Source of the DNA: Marinomonas polaris DSM 16579
GTDB lineage: Bacteria; Pseudomonadota; Gammaproteobacteria; Pseudomonadales; Marinomonadaceae
NCBI RefSeq assembly: GCF_900129155.1
Contig: NZ_FQVF01000008.1
Coordinates: forward strand, 124,001 to 188,000
DNA length: 64,000 nucleotides
Direction: 5' to 3'
Part shown: piece by piece, positions 37,164 to 45,875 of the stretch
Layout of the letters: each line of letters opens with the position of its first letter
How positions within the stretch are numbered: the stretch's first letter is position 1
Notes under the pieces: generated by a model
The model's database searches: none
What the model saw: the letters and a program-made list of their open reading frames with translations, nothing else
What the model was told of the DNA's origin: nothing
Translations under genes and position numbers: made by a program

Positions 37164-39971
37164 CTAAATAGTTGAATCTAAGGGCTGAGGCCAAGGAATA
37201 AGCTGTCTATGGCTTAGCAGCTCTTCTATTGCTTCAATAAAGTCTTCCGCTACGCCGTCAGCGTCTTCCAAGCCTAACTCTTTTAGGTGTGTTTCTAAAA
37301 ATCCAGCATGGCGTGCAATGTTGATGGTGCCAGTATATTTAGAGGCGCCATGTATTCTGTGTACTACTTCAATGAGTTTTTCTGTGTCTTGGTTTTCTAA
37401 GTGATGTTGGATGAGTTTTTTCTCAGCATCTAATGAGTCTGCCAGCATATCAAACATCTCTTTTGCAATGTTGGTTTTGCCATCGACAATTTCAAGTGCT
37501 TTTTCTAAATCGAAAATACCAATTAGCTTGTCATCTACTTGATCTTGAAAACTTTTTGTATTTAAGCGCCAAGTTTCGATGGTACTAAGAAGAAGTTCTT
37601 CATTAATAGGCTTAGTTAGATACGCATTCATACCGCTTGCGAGTATTTGTTGTTGTTCAGACCCTAAGGCGTGAGCGGTTAGTGCAATAATGGGTGTGTT
37701 TTTATAGTTTTCTATTTGTCGGAGTTGTCTTGTGGTTTCCATGCCGTCCATTTCAGGCATTTGTATGTCCATAAATATTTGATCAAAGCTTTCGCTCATT
37801 GCCATATCGATGGCTTGTCGGCCGCTATAGGCTAAAGATACTTCGATGCCGATAGGGACTAGCCAGTGTTTTAGTAATTGTAAGTTTATTGGTGAATCAT
37901 CGACTGCAAGAATTTTGAGACCGCTAATTTTTTCCTGTAGTACATTTATTTGATGCTGTTGGGGGTGTTGAAGTGTAGTTGAGGTGTTTCTGTTATTAAG
38001 GTATTGCAATGCGTTGTAGAGACGATCATGGCTAATAGGTTTAAGTAGAATGTCACTACATAGTTCTTTTAAATCAGGATAATGAGCAATTTGGCCGGGA
38101 GGCTGAATCATTAAAATACATGGAATAGAAAATTGTTGCGTAGAATAGGTAATAAGCTCGCGAGCTTCGGCAACACTTTGCTCATCAGGCATAACACTTA
38201 GTAGAATAGCGTCAATGGTGTCATGTTGCTTATTTAGTAGAGCTACCATTTGTTCTAAGTCCGAACAGGCTGTACAGCTAACACCAATGCTTTGTAAGTA
38301 GTTGGTCAGATAGCTTTTATAAGTCGCGCTAGGTTCTAGTAGCACTGCATGACGATTTAGGGCGCTTTTATCATTGCTTAATTTTGGCGACGTTTTTAGA
38401 TTGATAGTGAATCGGAATGTTGAGCCTATGCTTGGATCGCTGCTAACTTCAATTTTGCCATTCATTTGCTCAACCAGCTTTTTGGTAATAACTAACCCAA
38501 GTCCAGTTCCACCAAATTGTCTGGTGGTGCTGGTGTCTACTTGTGAAAAAGGCTTAAAAAGGCGGTTGATTTTATGTTCGGCAATACCTATGCCTGTATC
38601 TATAATCTGAAAAGATAAAGTGATTTCTTGTGGGCTTTGTGAAGCGATGGATACCCTTGTGCGAACTGACCCTTGGTGGGTAAACTTAATCGCATTGCCA
38701 ATCAAATTTGTTAAAATTTGGCGTACTCGTGTGCTGTCTCCAACAAACCATTCTGGCACATCCTGGTTGAATTCTGGTACTAAATCGATCTGTTTTTCTT
38801 TCGTTAGCAAATTGATGCTGAGGATTTGATATACATCATCTAATAATGTTTTCAGATTGAAGTGGTTGCTTTCAAGATTGAGCTTACCAGCCTCAATCTT
38901 TGAAAAATCCAATATATCGCCAATGATGGTAAGTAGGCTATTGGTCGATTGTTCAATGGTGTCCACATAAAGTCGTTGCTGAGTATCTGTAATGTCTTTC
39001 TGCAGTGTTTTTGTATAACCGAGAATCGCGTTTAATGGAGTACGAACTTCATGGCTAATATTGGCAAGAAATTGTGATTTTAAACGGTTTGATTCCATTG
39101 CTTCGCGATTTGCTATATGTAGCTGCGCACTTTTTTCTTCCATGCTATCCATGCTACGGCGAATATCTTCCGTTGACTGCTCAATGCCTGCAATCAGTTC
39201 TTCATTGTGATGTTCTAATCTTTCTGTTAAATCAAGCAGGTCTTTTTGGAGTGCTGCGTACTCTGGTGGTAATTTCATTAACTTGGCACTAGAAAATTGA
39301 CCTTTAACCAATTTGTTTAGCGCAGAAGAGAGCCTATTTATTGGCAGAGTTAATGTTCTTGATAGATGAAATGCACCTAAAATAACCAGTATATTAAAGA
39401 TAAGCAGAATAAAAATAATCAGGCAGGCGTATTGGTATTTTTCTATTTGAATTGCTGATTTGTTAGCTTCAATTTTTACCCAGCCGATTAAACTGCGCTG
39501 GTCTACAGTGTTGAATAAGTCTGCTTGAGTGTTAAAAGTGCCATTAAGAGAGTTGTTGGTGTAATGAATGGCGCTAATCGATTCTATGTATTTATCATAT
39601 TGTTTTATATAGCTATTTTCTGGAAAATTGGTGTCGCTTGATTCTGGCGCTTTACCAAGTTCTGCTATGAGTTTTTGTTCGCTATTAAAAAGTTGAACAC
39701 TACTTATATCTTGATTGTTTAGTGCATTTTGTAATATCCGATACATCATGTTTTGGTCGGAAAAAACAATGGCATATTCGCTGGTTGTAGCGACTTGTTC
39801 AGTGATATGTGAGGTGTGCTCGTATAAATTACGATTTAGATCACTAAAGCGAGTAGATAAGAGAAAAGTGCCAGCTAGCAATGAGACTACGAAAACAGGT
39901 GCAAATAATGCCCAAAAAAGTTTACTGCTTAGTCTTAGAGTTGGTAGGTTTGAGAAAGGTGATTTCTTCAT
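37164..39971 (-). CDS. gacS: GacS/BarA-type hybrid sensor kinase
   Basis: A 935-residue tripartite sensor. Two transmembrane helices (about 20-38 and 180-203) frame a periplasmic loop, followed by HAMP (about 200-255), HisKA with the phospho-His in NISHEVRTPLNAILG (about 305) and an ATPase domain. A degenerate receiver (about 530-660) follows, then a true receiver with MDIQMPEMDG, and a C-terminal Hpt with HRIHGASKYTG. It should phosphorylate GacA/UvrY and drive Csr/Rsm small RNAs. The neighbours cysM, rlmD, relA and mazG match the pseudomonad gacS locus as I recall it. A small lipoprotein gene lies 21 bp upstream on the same strand. Confidence 0.92.
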   Translation of the reverse strand: MKKSPFSNLPTLRLSSKLFWALFAPVFVVSLLAGTFLLSTRFSDLNRNLYEHTSHITEQVATTSEYAIVFSDQNMMYRILQNALNNQDISSVQLFNSEQKLIAELGKAPESSDTNFPENSYIKQYDKYIESISAIHYTNNSLNGTFNTQADLFNTVDQRSLIGWVKIEANKSAIQIEKYQYACLIIFILLIFNILVILGAFHLSRTLTLPINRLSSALNKLVKGQFSSAKLMKLPPEYAALQKDLLDLTERLEHHNEELIAGIEQSTEDIRRSMDSMEEKSAQLHIANREAMESNRLKSQFLANISHEVRTPLNAILGYTKTLQKDITDTQQRLYVDTIEQSTNSLLTIIGDILDFSKIEAGKLNLESNHFNLKTLLDDVYQILSINLLTKEKQIDLVPEFNQDVPEWFVGDSTRVRQILTNLIGNAIKFTHQGSVRTRVSIASQSPQEITLSFQIIDTGIGIAEHKINRLFKPFSQVDTSTTRQFGGTGLGLVITKKLVEQMNGKIEVSSDPSIGSTFRFTINLKTSPKLSNDKSALNRHAVLLEPSATYKSYLTNYLQSIGVSCTACSDLEQMVALLNKQHDTIDAILLSVMPDEQSVAEARELITYSTQQFSIPCILMIQPPGQIAHYPDLKELCSDILLKPISHDRLYNALQYLNNRNTSTTLQHPQQHQINVLQEKISGLKILAVDDSPINLQLLKHWLVPIGIEVSLAYSGRQAIDMAMSESFDQIFMDIQMPEMDGMETTRQLRQIENYKNTPIIALTAHALGSEQQQILASGMNAYLTKPINEELLLSTIETWRLNTKSFQDQVDDKLIGIFDLEKALEIVDGKTNIAKEMFDMLADSLDAEKKLIQHHLENQDTEKLIEVVHRIHGASKYTGTINIARHAGFLETHLKELGLEDADGVAEDFIEAIEELLSHRQLIPWPQPLDSTI

Positions 39972-39992
39972 ACTAAGAATCTAGTCTGTTGG

Positions 39993-40217
39993 TTAATAGC
40001 AGGATAGATTGCCTTGGTCTTTACGGTCATTACATTCTCTTTCATAGTTGCCGCATATATGTTGTTCGCTGCTAGATGGAGAGCGAATGTAAGCACACTC
40101 ACGCCACTTTTTTCTGAGTTCTAGATTGTTCAGTCCAGTGAGATTTTCGTTGGACTTGTCACAGCTACTGATCATTAGTAATAACAAAAGTAGGGTGAAA
40201 ATGCGTGTTATGAGCAT
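39993..40217 (-). CDS. Small Cys-rich lipoprotein upstream of gacS
   Basis: A 74-residue protein. A hydrophobic signal (LLLLLLM) ends in the lipobox ISSC, giving a lipidated Cys at about residue 19. The 55-residue mature part has four more cysteines, enough for two disulfides, and is highly charged. I do not recognise the family. Its stop codon is 21 bp before the gacS start, so the two are probably co-transcribed, and the protein would sit beside the GacS periplasmic sensor. An accessory role is only suggested by position. Confidence 0.65.
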   Translation of the reverse strand: MLITRIFTLLLLLLMISSCDKSNENLTGLNNLELRKKWRECAYIRSPSSSEQHICGNYERECNDRKDQGNLSCY

Positions 40218-40335
40218 ATCTTTTACTCTAGAATGCGATATTGAAACTAAGTTTATAACGCTTTCTTATTGTACTGTTTAGCGTAAGTGTTCTTAAATAG
40301 GCTTAAAGTGTTAAGTTTCATTCCCTAAGTCATCA

Positions 40336-41247
40336 ATGTCAATGAAGTTTTTTATGATCCAATACCCTAGTATCGAGTCCTTAATCGGGCAAACACCTTT
40401 GGTTCGCTTGCAGCGCATCAACCCAAATCCAAGCAACACGGTTTTATTAAAGCTTGAAGGACAAAATCCTGCAGGTTCAGTAAAAGATCGTCCTGCTTTA
40501 AATATGATACTTCAGGCAGAACTTCGCGGTGATATAAAACCGGGCGATAGTTTAATCGAAGCAACCAGTGGTAATACTGGTATCGCGTTAGCCATGGTGG
40601 CAGCTATTAAAGGCTATAAAATGCACTTGATCATGCCTGACAATATGAGCCAAGAACGTAAGTCTGCGATGACAGCTTATGGGGCAATATTGCATCTGGT
40701 GACAAAAGAAGAGGGTATGGAAAGAGCGCGAGATCTTGCTCAAGAAATGCAAGATCAAGGTGTTGGTATTGTCTTGAATCAGTTTGCGAACCAAGACAAC
40801 CCCAACGCCCACTATCTAACAACTGGGCCAGAGATTTGGCAGCAAACACAAGGCACAGTGACGCACTTTGTAAGCTCCATGGGAACCACGGGTACTATCA
40901 TGGGTGTTTCTCATTACCTGAAAGAGCAGAATAAAGACATTCAGATTGTTGGACTGCAACCACAAGACGGTTCCAGTATTCCTGGTATTCGTCGTTGGCC
41001 AAAAGAGTATTTACCGTCTATTTTTGATGAAAGTCGAGTGGATACTGTCATGGATGTGTCTCAACAGGCTGCGGAAGTGACGATGCGTCGTTTAGCAAAA
41101 GAAGAAGGTATTTTTTGTGGTGTTTCTTCTGGTGGTTCTGTTGCCATTGCATTGGAGTTATCTAAACAGCTCAATAATGCGGTGATCGTGGCAATTATTT
41201 GTGATCGTGGTGATAGATATTTGTCGACAGGTGTTTTTGATAGCTAA
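40336..41247 (+). CDS. cysM: Cysteine synthase B
   Basis: A PLP enzyme making cysteine (or S-sulfocysteine with thiosulfate) from O-acetylserine. The PLP Lys is in NPAGSVKDRPA (about residue 50), the Asn-binding loop in EATSGNTGIALA, and the phosphate loop in SSMGTTGTIMG. The 303 residues and the gacS-cysM-rlmD order indicate CysM rather than CysK. In-frame ATGs at 40336, 40342 and 40354 compete; the last gives the shortest, most family-like start (MIQYPSIESLIG). No strong ribosome site decides it. Confidence 0.93.
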   Translation: MSMKFFMIQYPSIESLIGQTPLVRLQRINPNPSNTVLLKLEGQNPAGSVKDRPALNMILQAELRGDIKPGDSLIEATSGNTGIALAMVAAIKGYKMHLIMPDNMSQERKSAMTAYGAILHLVTKEEGMERARDLAQEMQDQGVGIVLNQFANQDNPNAHYLTTGPEIWQQTQGTVTHFVSSMGTTGTIMGVSHYLKEQNKDIQIVGLQPQDGSSIPGIRRWPKEYLPSIFDESRVDTVMDVSQQAAEVTMRRLAKEEGIFCGVSSGGSVAIALELSKQLNNAVIVAIICDRGDRYLSTGVFDS

Positions 41248-41401
41248 GTGACTTTTGTCTGTGACATCTCATCAGGGTATCAGTACCTTTCAATTATTTA
41301 AGGCTCGCTTTCACGTACTGTTCTGTATTCAGATGCGATAGAATAACCGCGCATTTATCCTATTTATCCCAAAAAGAGAGTCGGGAATAAGAGAGCCACT
41401 T

Positions 41402-42724
41402 TTGAGAAGAAGAACATCCCCACGTCGAACAGCAACCTCTAAGCCGCAGTCGATTGGTCCAATACAGACCTTCGAAGTGGACGGTTTGACGCATGAAGCA
41501 AAAGGCGTTGCTCGTTTTCAAGGTAAAGTAACTTTTATTGAAGGTGCTTTGCCAGGTGAAACAGTCGAGGCGCAAGTTAATAAAGCAGGGCGCAACTTTG
41601 ATGAAGCTGTTTTAGTAAATATCATTGAGCCTAGCGTTTATCGAGTTGAGCCCTCTTGCCAGCAGTTTAATGTCTGCGGCGGTTGTAGTTTTCAGCATTT
41701 AGCTGATGAGCAACAGCTAAATGCAAAAGCCGATTGGTTGCAAGGACAACTGCGTAATCTGATTACAACTCAAGAACTTGAACAGCTATCAGATAAACCT
41801 ATGGGTTATCGTCGGCGTGCTCGTATTGCGATTGAGCTCAAAAAAGGTCGTATGGCATTGGGTTTTCGTGGTAAAGCATCTAAAGAAATCATCTCGATTG
41901 ATCAATGTGTTGTGCTTGCTCCTAATTTGCAAAGTATCTTCCTTTCACTCAAGCTCGCGCTGTTAGAAAATGATTTGGCGGGTGTGCTAGGTCATGTGGA
42001 ATTGCTTGAAGACACTAAAGGTGTTTCGGTGTTGTTTCGACTAACGTCTTCAATATCCGATGAACTTAAAAATGCATGGGAAGACTGGGCCGAAAAAGAG
42101 CAGGTCGCTTTATATTGGCAAGCACCAAAAGCGGGCAAGGCGGAAGTGGCGCCTGAAAAAATGCGCTATTATGATCTTGTTGACTTAAGGTTGAAATATC
42201 ACCCGCAAGACTTTATTCAAGTAAACGCTACTATGAATCAAAAGATGGTTGCGCAAGCAATGAGCTGGTTAAGTCCAAGTAAGCAAGATGTTGTATTGGA
42301 TTTGTTTTGTGGTGTGGGGAATTTTTCTTTACCGTTGGCGCAGCATGCACAATCAGTCATTGGTGTTGAAGTACAAGAAACTATGGTTGAAGCCGCGCGA
42401 GAAAATGCGCGAGTTAATGGTTTGGATAACCTGTCGTTTGTGGCGGCGGATTTGACTAAGCCTGTGAATAATGAACTTTTTAAGCAGACCATTACCAAAG
42501 TATTGTTGGATCCACCTCGTGCTGGGGCGTTTGAGTTTTTAGACAGCATAATAAAAATTGGACCGACGCAAATATTGTATGTTTCTTGCAATGCTTCTAC
42601 TTTAGCTAGGGATGCCGAGTATTTAGTTGCAAAGGGATATCGTGTTTTACGTGTTAGTTTGATGGATATGTTTCCGCAAACCTCTCATGTAGAAACGATG
42701 ATGTTATTGCAAAAAAAGAAGTAA
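41402..42724 (+). CDS. rlmD: 23S rRNA (uracil-1939-C5)-methyltransferase RlmD
   Basis: Methylates U1939 of 23S rRNA using S-adenosylmethionine. The 440 residues show an N-terminal TRAM domain (GLTHEAKGVARFQGKVTFIE) and [4Fe-4S] cysteines C-x5-C-x2-C in SCQQFNVCGGC, with the fourth in IDQCVVLAP. The methyltransferase domain has VLDLFCGVGNFSLPLA and catalytic Cys in LYVSCNASTLARD. The start is TTG 41402 with GAGAG upstream. relA follows after 16 bp. Confidence 0.95.
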   Translation: MRRRTSPRRTATSKPQSIGPIQTFEVDGLTHEAKGVARFQGKVTFIEGALPGETVEAQVNKAGRNFDEAVLVNIIEPSVYRVEPSCQQFNVCGGCSFQHLADEQQLNAKADWLQGQLRNLITTQELEQLSDKPMGYRRRARIAIELKKGRMALGFRGKASKEIISIDQCVVLAPNLQSIFLSLKLALLENDLAGVLGHVELLEDTKGVSVLFRLTSSISDELKNAWEDWAEKEQVALYWQAPKAGKAEVAPEKMRYYDLVDLRLKYHPQDFIQVNATMNQKMVAQAMSWLSPSKQDVVLDLFCGVGNFSLPLAQHAQSVIGVEVQETMVEAARENARVNGLDNLSFVAADLTKPVNNELFKQTITKVLLDPPRAGAFEFLDSIIKIGPTQILYVSCNASTLARDAEYLVAKGYRVLRVSLMDMFPQTSHVETMMLLQKKK

Positions 42725-42740
42725 ATTTAAGGGCGGATAA

Positions 42741-44990
42741 ATGGTAACGGTAAGAAAAGATCACCCTGTGTTAGAGGATGGTAGTGTCGATATTGATGCT
42801 TGGATGGGGCACTTTGCACACCTCATTGATGACAGTACTCGAGTTCCTTTGCGTATGGCCTGTGAGTTGGCTCGTCAAGCTGAATTACAATGTGCTCGAC
42901 CCTCTTATTGGGGGGCACAAGCGAGTACTTTCCGTGCTGGGCTAGAAATGGTTGAAATTCTTTCTGGATTTCGAGCAGACCAAGATTCATTGGTAGCCGC
43001 CGCCTTATATCGTGTTGTACGAGAAGATCAATTACCTATTTCCCGTGTTACCGAAATGTTTGGTCGTAAAGTCTCTTCGATTGTCGAAGGGGTGATGAAA
43101 ATGGGTGAAGTCTCGAAAAATTTGACTGCTGACTCCGCGGCTGAAGTGTTAGGCAGTAGTGAAAATCAACTAGAATCACTACGCAAAATGCTGGTTTCCA
43201 TCATTGATGATGTACGAGTTGTGCTGATTAAACTCGCTGAGCGTGCCTGCGCGATTAAAGAAGCCAAGCATCAAAACGAAGAGCGTCGTGTTGCTGTTGC
43301 GCTTGAAGTGCAAAGTGTTTATGCGCCTTTGGCCCATCGTTTGGGTATTGGTCATATCAAATGGGAGTTAGAAGATCTCTCTTTCCGTTATCTTTATCCC
43401 ACTGATTACAAACGTATCGCCACTTGGTTAGACGAAAAACGTCTTGATCGCCAGCAGTACATTGATGATGTTATTGAGCTGCTAGATGACCGTTTAAAAG
43501 GCATTAATATTCATGCTGATCTAATGGGGCGAGCAAAGCACATCTATAGTATTTGGCGTAAAATGAAGCGCAAAAACATTGGCTTTGATGAAGTATACGA
43601 TGTTCGTGCTGTGCGTATTTTAGTCGACGAACCGATGGAATGTTATGGTGTTCTAGGTGTGGTGCATAATTTATGGCGCCCAATTCCTCAGGAATTTGAT
43701 GACTACATCAGTAACCCCAAATCGAATGGTTATCAGTCATTGCATACTGCGGTTATTGGTCCTCAAGGCCGTGCGCTTGAAATCCAGATTCGTACCCACA
43801 AAATGCATGAAGACGCAGAACTTGGGGTTTGTGCTCACTGGAAATACAAAGGTACGGATTTAAGTTCCAATAGCAGCAGCTACGAAGAAAAACTGCAGTG
43901 GTTAAGAACCATTTTAGACTTCCATGAAGTGCAAGGTGATTTGGAATCTTTGTCTGAACAAGTTCGCAGCGACATCGAGCAAGACCGTATTTATGTCTTT
44001 ACCCCTGACGGTCATGTGGTCGATTTGCCTATTAATGCGACTGCGGTTGATTTTGCGTATCGAGTTCACACTGAAATTGGTCATCGCTGCCGTGGTGCCA
44101 AGGTAAATGGTAAAATTATTTCCTTAGTCACTCACTTAAAAACTGGCGACAAAGTTGAAATTCTCACCACTAAAGAGGGTGGCCCTAGCCGTGATTGGCT
44201 GCATCCGACATTAGGTTATGTGCAAACTAATCGCGCCAGAGCCAAGATTCAAAATTGGTTTAGAAAAGAAGATCGAGAGAAAAATCTGGATGCCGGCAAG
44301 CATTTACTCGATAAACAATTGAAACGTCTGGGTCTTGAAGATAATCGTATCGATTTACAAGCCATTTCTTCTCGCTTTAACTTCTCTTATGCTGATGAGG
44401 TATACGTAGCACTTGGCGCGGGAGACATTCAGTTATCTAAAGTGTTGCGTGTTATTGATGACTTTTACAATCTGAATGGTGAGACTGCGACACCGCGTCC
44501 AATTCGTTTGAAAAAGAGCCGTCATAAGTCTTCAGATAACGATATTCATATCTTAGGTGTAGGCAAATTATTAACACAGATGGCCAAATGTTGTACGCCT
44601 ATTCCTGGGGATGACATCGTTGGTTTTATTACCCAAGGTCGTGGTGTGTCTGTGCACAGGCAGGATTGTATTAATATTGTTCAATTAGGTTTAGAAGAGC
44701 CTGAACGTATTATTGATGTTAGCTGGGGTGAAGAGCTTGATAACCAGTACCCTGTAAATATACAGGTGGAAGCTTATGATCGTACTGGCTTGCTCAATGA
44801 CATCACTAGTTTACTGGCAAATGAAAAAGTAAATCTATTGTCGATGAATACCTTGTCTGCCAAAGAAAACCACACGGCAAGCATTCGCTTTACTATTGAA
44901 GTGGGTGAATTGAGCGTGCTGAGTAAGTTACTGCATCGTATTAATCAGCTACCTAACGTGTTGAATGTTTTCAGAGAGAGAGACTTTTGA
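42741..44990 (+). CDS. relA: GTP pyrophosphokinase RelA
   Basis: Makes (p)ppGpp on ribosomes stalled with uncharged tRNA. The 749 residues hold a pseudo-hydrolase domain in which the HD pair is replaced (AALYRVVRED, about residue 92), marking RelA rather than SpoT. The synthetase domain has YDVRAVRILVDE, EFDDYISNPKSNGYQSLHTA and the RelA-type acidic EFDD. TGS, helical, zinc-finger (MAKCCTPIPGDDIVGF) and ACT domains follow. It overlaps mazG by 4 bp, so the two are translationally coupled. Confidence 0.97.
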   Translation: MVTVRKDHPVLEDGSVDIDAWMGHFAHLIDDSTRVPLRMACELARQAELQCARPSYWGAQASTFRAGLEMVEILSGFRADQDSLVAAALYRVVREDQLPISRVTEMFGRKVSSIVEGVMKMGEVSKNLTADSAAEVLGSSENQLESLRKMLVSIIDDVRVVLIKLAERACAIKEAKHQNEERRVAVALEVQSVYAPLAHRLGIGHIKWELEDLSFRYLYPTDYKRIATWLDEKRLDRQQYIDDVIELLDDRLKGINIHADLMGRAKHIYSIWRKMKRKNIGFDEVYDVRAVRILVDEPMECYGVLGVVHNLWRPIPQEFDDYISNPKSNGYQSLHTAVIGPQGRALEIQIRTHKMHEDAELGVCAHWKYKGTDLSSNSSSYEEKLQWLRTILDFHEVQGDLESLSEQVRSDIEQDRIYVFTPDGHVVDLPINATAVDFAYRVHTEIGHRCRGAKVNGKIISLVTHLKTGDKVEILTTKEGGPSRDWLHPTLGYVQTNRARAKIQNWFRKEDREKNLDAGKHLLDKQLKRLGLEDNRIDLQAISSRFNFSYADEVYVALGAGDIQLSKVLRVIDDFYNLNGETATPRPIRLKKSRHKSSDNDIHILGVGKLLTQMAKCCTPIPGDDIVGFITQGRGVSVHRQDCINIVQLGLEEPERIIDVSWGEELDNQYPVNIQVEAYDRTGLLNDITSLLANEKVNLLSMNTLSAKENHTASIRFTIEVGELSVLSKLLHRINQLPNVLNVFRERDF

Positions 44991-45790
44991 GTAACGAGGT
45001 TAAACAGCTACAGTATTTGATGAGTTGCCTCAGGGACAAAGAGTTTGGTTGTGCTTGGGATAAAAAACAGACTTATAAAAGTATTGCACCTTATACGTTA
45101 GAAGAAACGTATGAAGTGTTAGATGCTATTGAGCGTGAAAATTTTGAGCATTTAAAAGAAGAGCTAGGAGATTTACTTTTCCAAGTTATTTTTTATGCAC
45201 AAATGGCGGAAGAAGAACAGCGCTTTACATTTGATGATATCGCAGCTGGGATTGTTGAAAAAATGCTGCGCCGCCATCCTCATGTTTTTCCTGATGGCGA
45301 TATTACGCGTTTTGGTGAACCAACGACGCTAACCGAACAGCAAATAGCGCAACAATGGCAACAGATTAAGGCGCAAGAAAAAGGCCCAACAGATAAAAGT
45401 CTGTTAGCTGAAGTGCCGGTCTCTATGCCAGCGTTAATGCAAGCAGTAAAAATTCAACAAAAAGTCGCTAAAGTTGGTTTTGATTGGCCAGATGTCGCAC
45501 CGGTTTTTGACAAAATTAGAGAAGAGTTAGATGAACTTGAAGAGGCGATGAGAGAGCAAAATCACCTTCATGTTGAAGAGGAAGTGGGAGATGTTCTGTT
45601 TGCGGTCAGTAACTTGGCTCGTCATCTTGAGGTCTCGCCTGATGTGGCATTAAATAAAACGAATATAAAATTTCGTCGGCGCTTTGGTAGAATTGAAGCA
45701 CTTGTGTCGGCACAAAATAAAAAACTAACAGATTGTTCTTTAAAAGAATTAGATAGTTATTGGGATCAGGCCAAACGCGAAGGTTTGTAG
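44987..45790 (+). CDS. mazG: Nucleoside triphosphate pyrophosphohydrolase MazG
   Basis: Hydrolyses NTPs/dNTPs to NMP and PPi. The 267 residues carry two MazG repeats: the N-terminal one with EEXXE..EXXD in TYEVLDAIERENFEHLKEEL and LGDLLFQVIFYAQ, the C-terminal catalytic one with REELDELEEAM and EEVGDVLFAVSNLARH. In E. coli it lowers ppGpp during starvation, which fits its pairing with relA. The start TTG 44987 overlaps the relA stop (TTGA). Confidence 0.95.
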   Translation: MSNEVKQLQYLMSCLRDKEFGCAWDKKQTYKSIAPYTLEETYEVLDAIERENFEHLKEELGDLLFQVIFYAQMAEEEQRFTFDDIAAGIVEKMLRRHPHVFPDGDITRFGEPTTLTEQQIAQQWQQIKAQEKGPTDKSLLAEVPVSMPALMQAVKIQQKVAKVGFDWPDVAPVFDKIREELDELEEAMREQNHLHVEEEVGDVLFAVSNLARHLEVSPDVALNKTNIKFRRRFGRIEALVSAQNKKLTDCSLKELDSYWDQAKREGL

Positions 45791-45875
45791 GCTGGCGTAT
45801 CTGTTGAGTGAATAATCTGTTGGATAGATAATAGGGCGCTTGTAAAGGCGTTATTGGCAACATTAGGAGGGTGAA

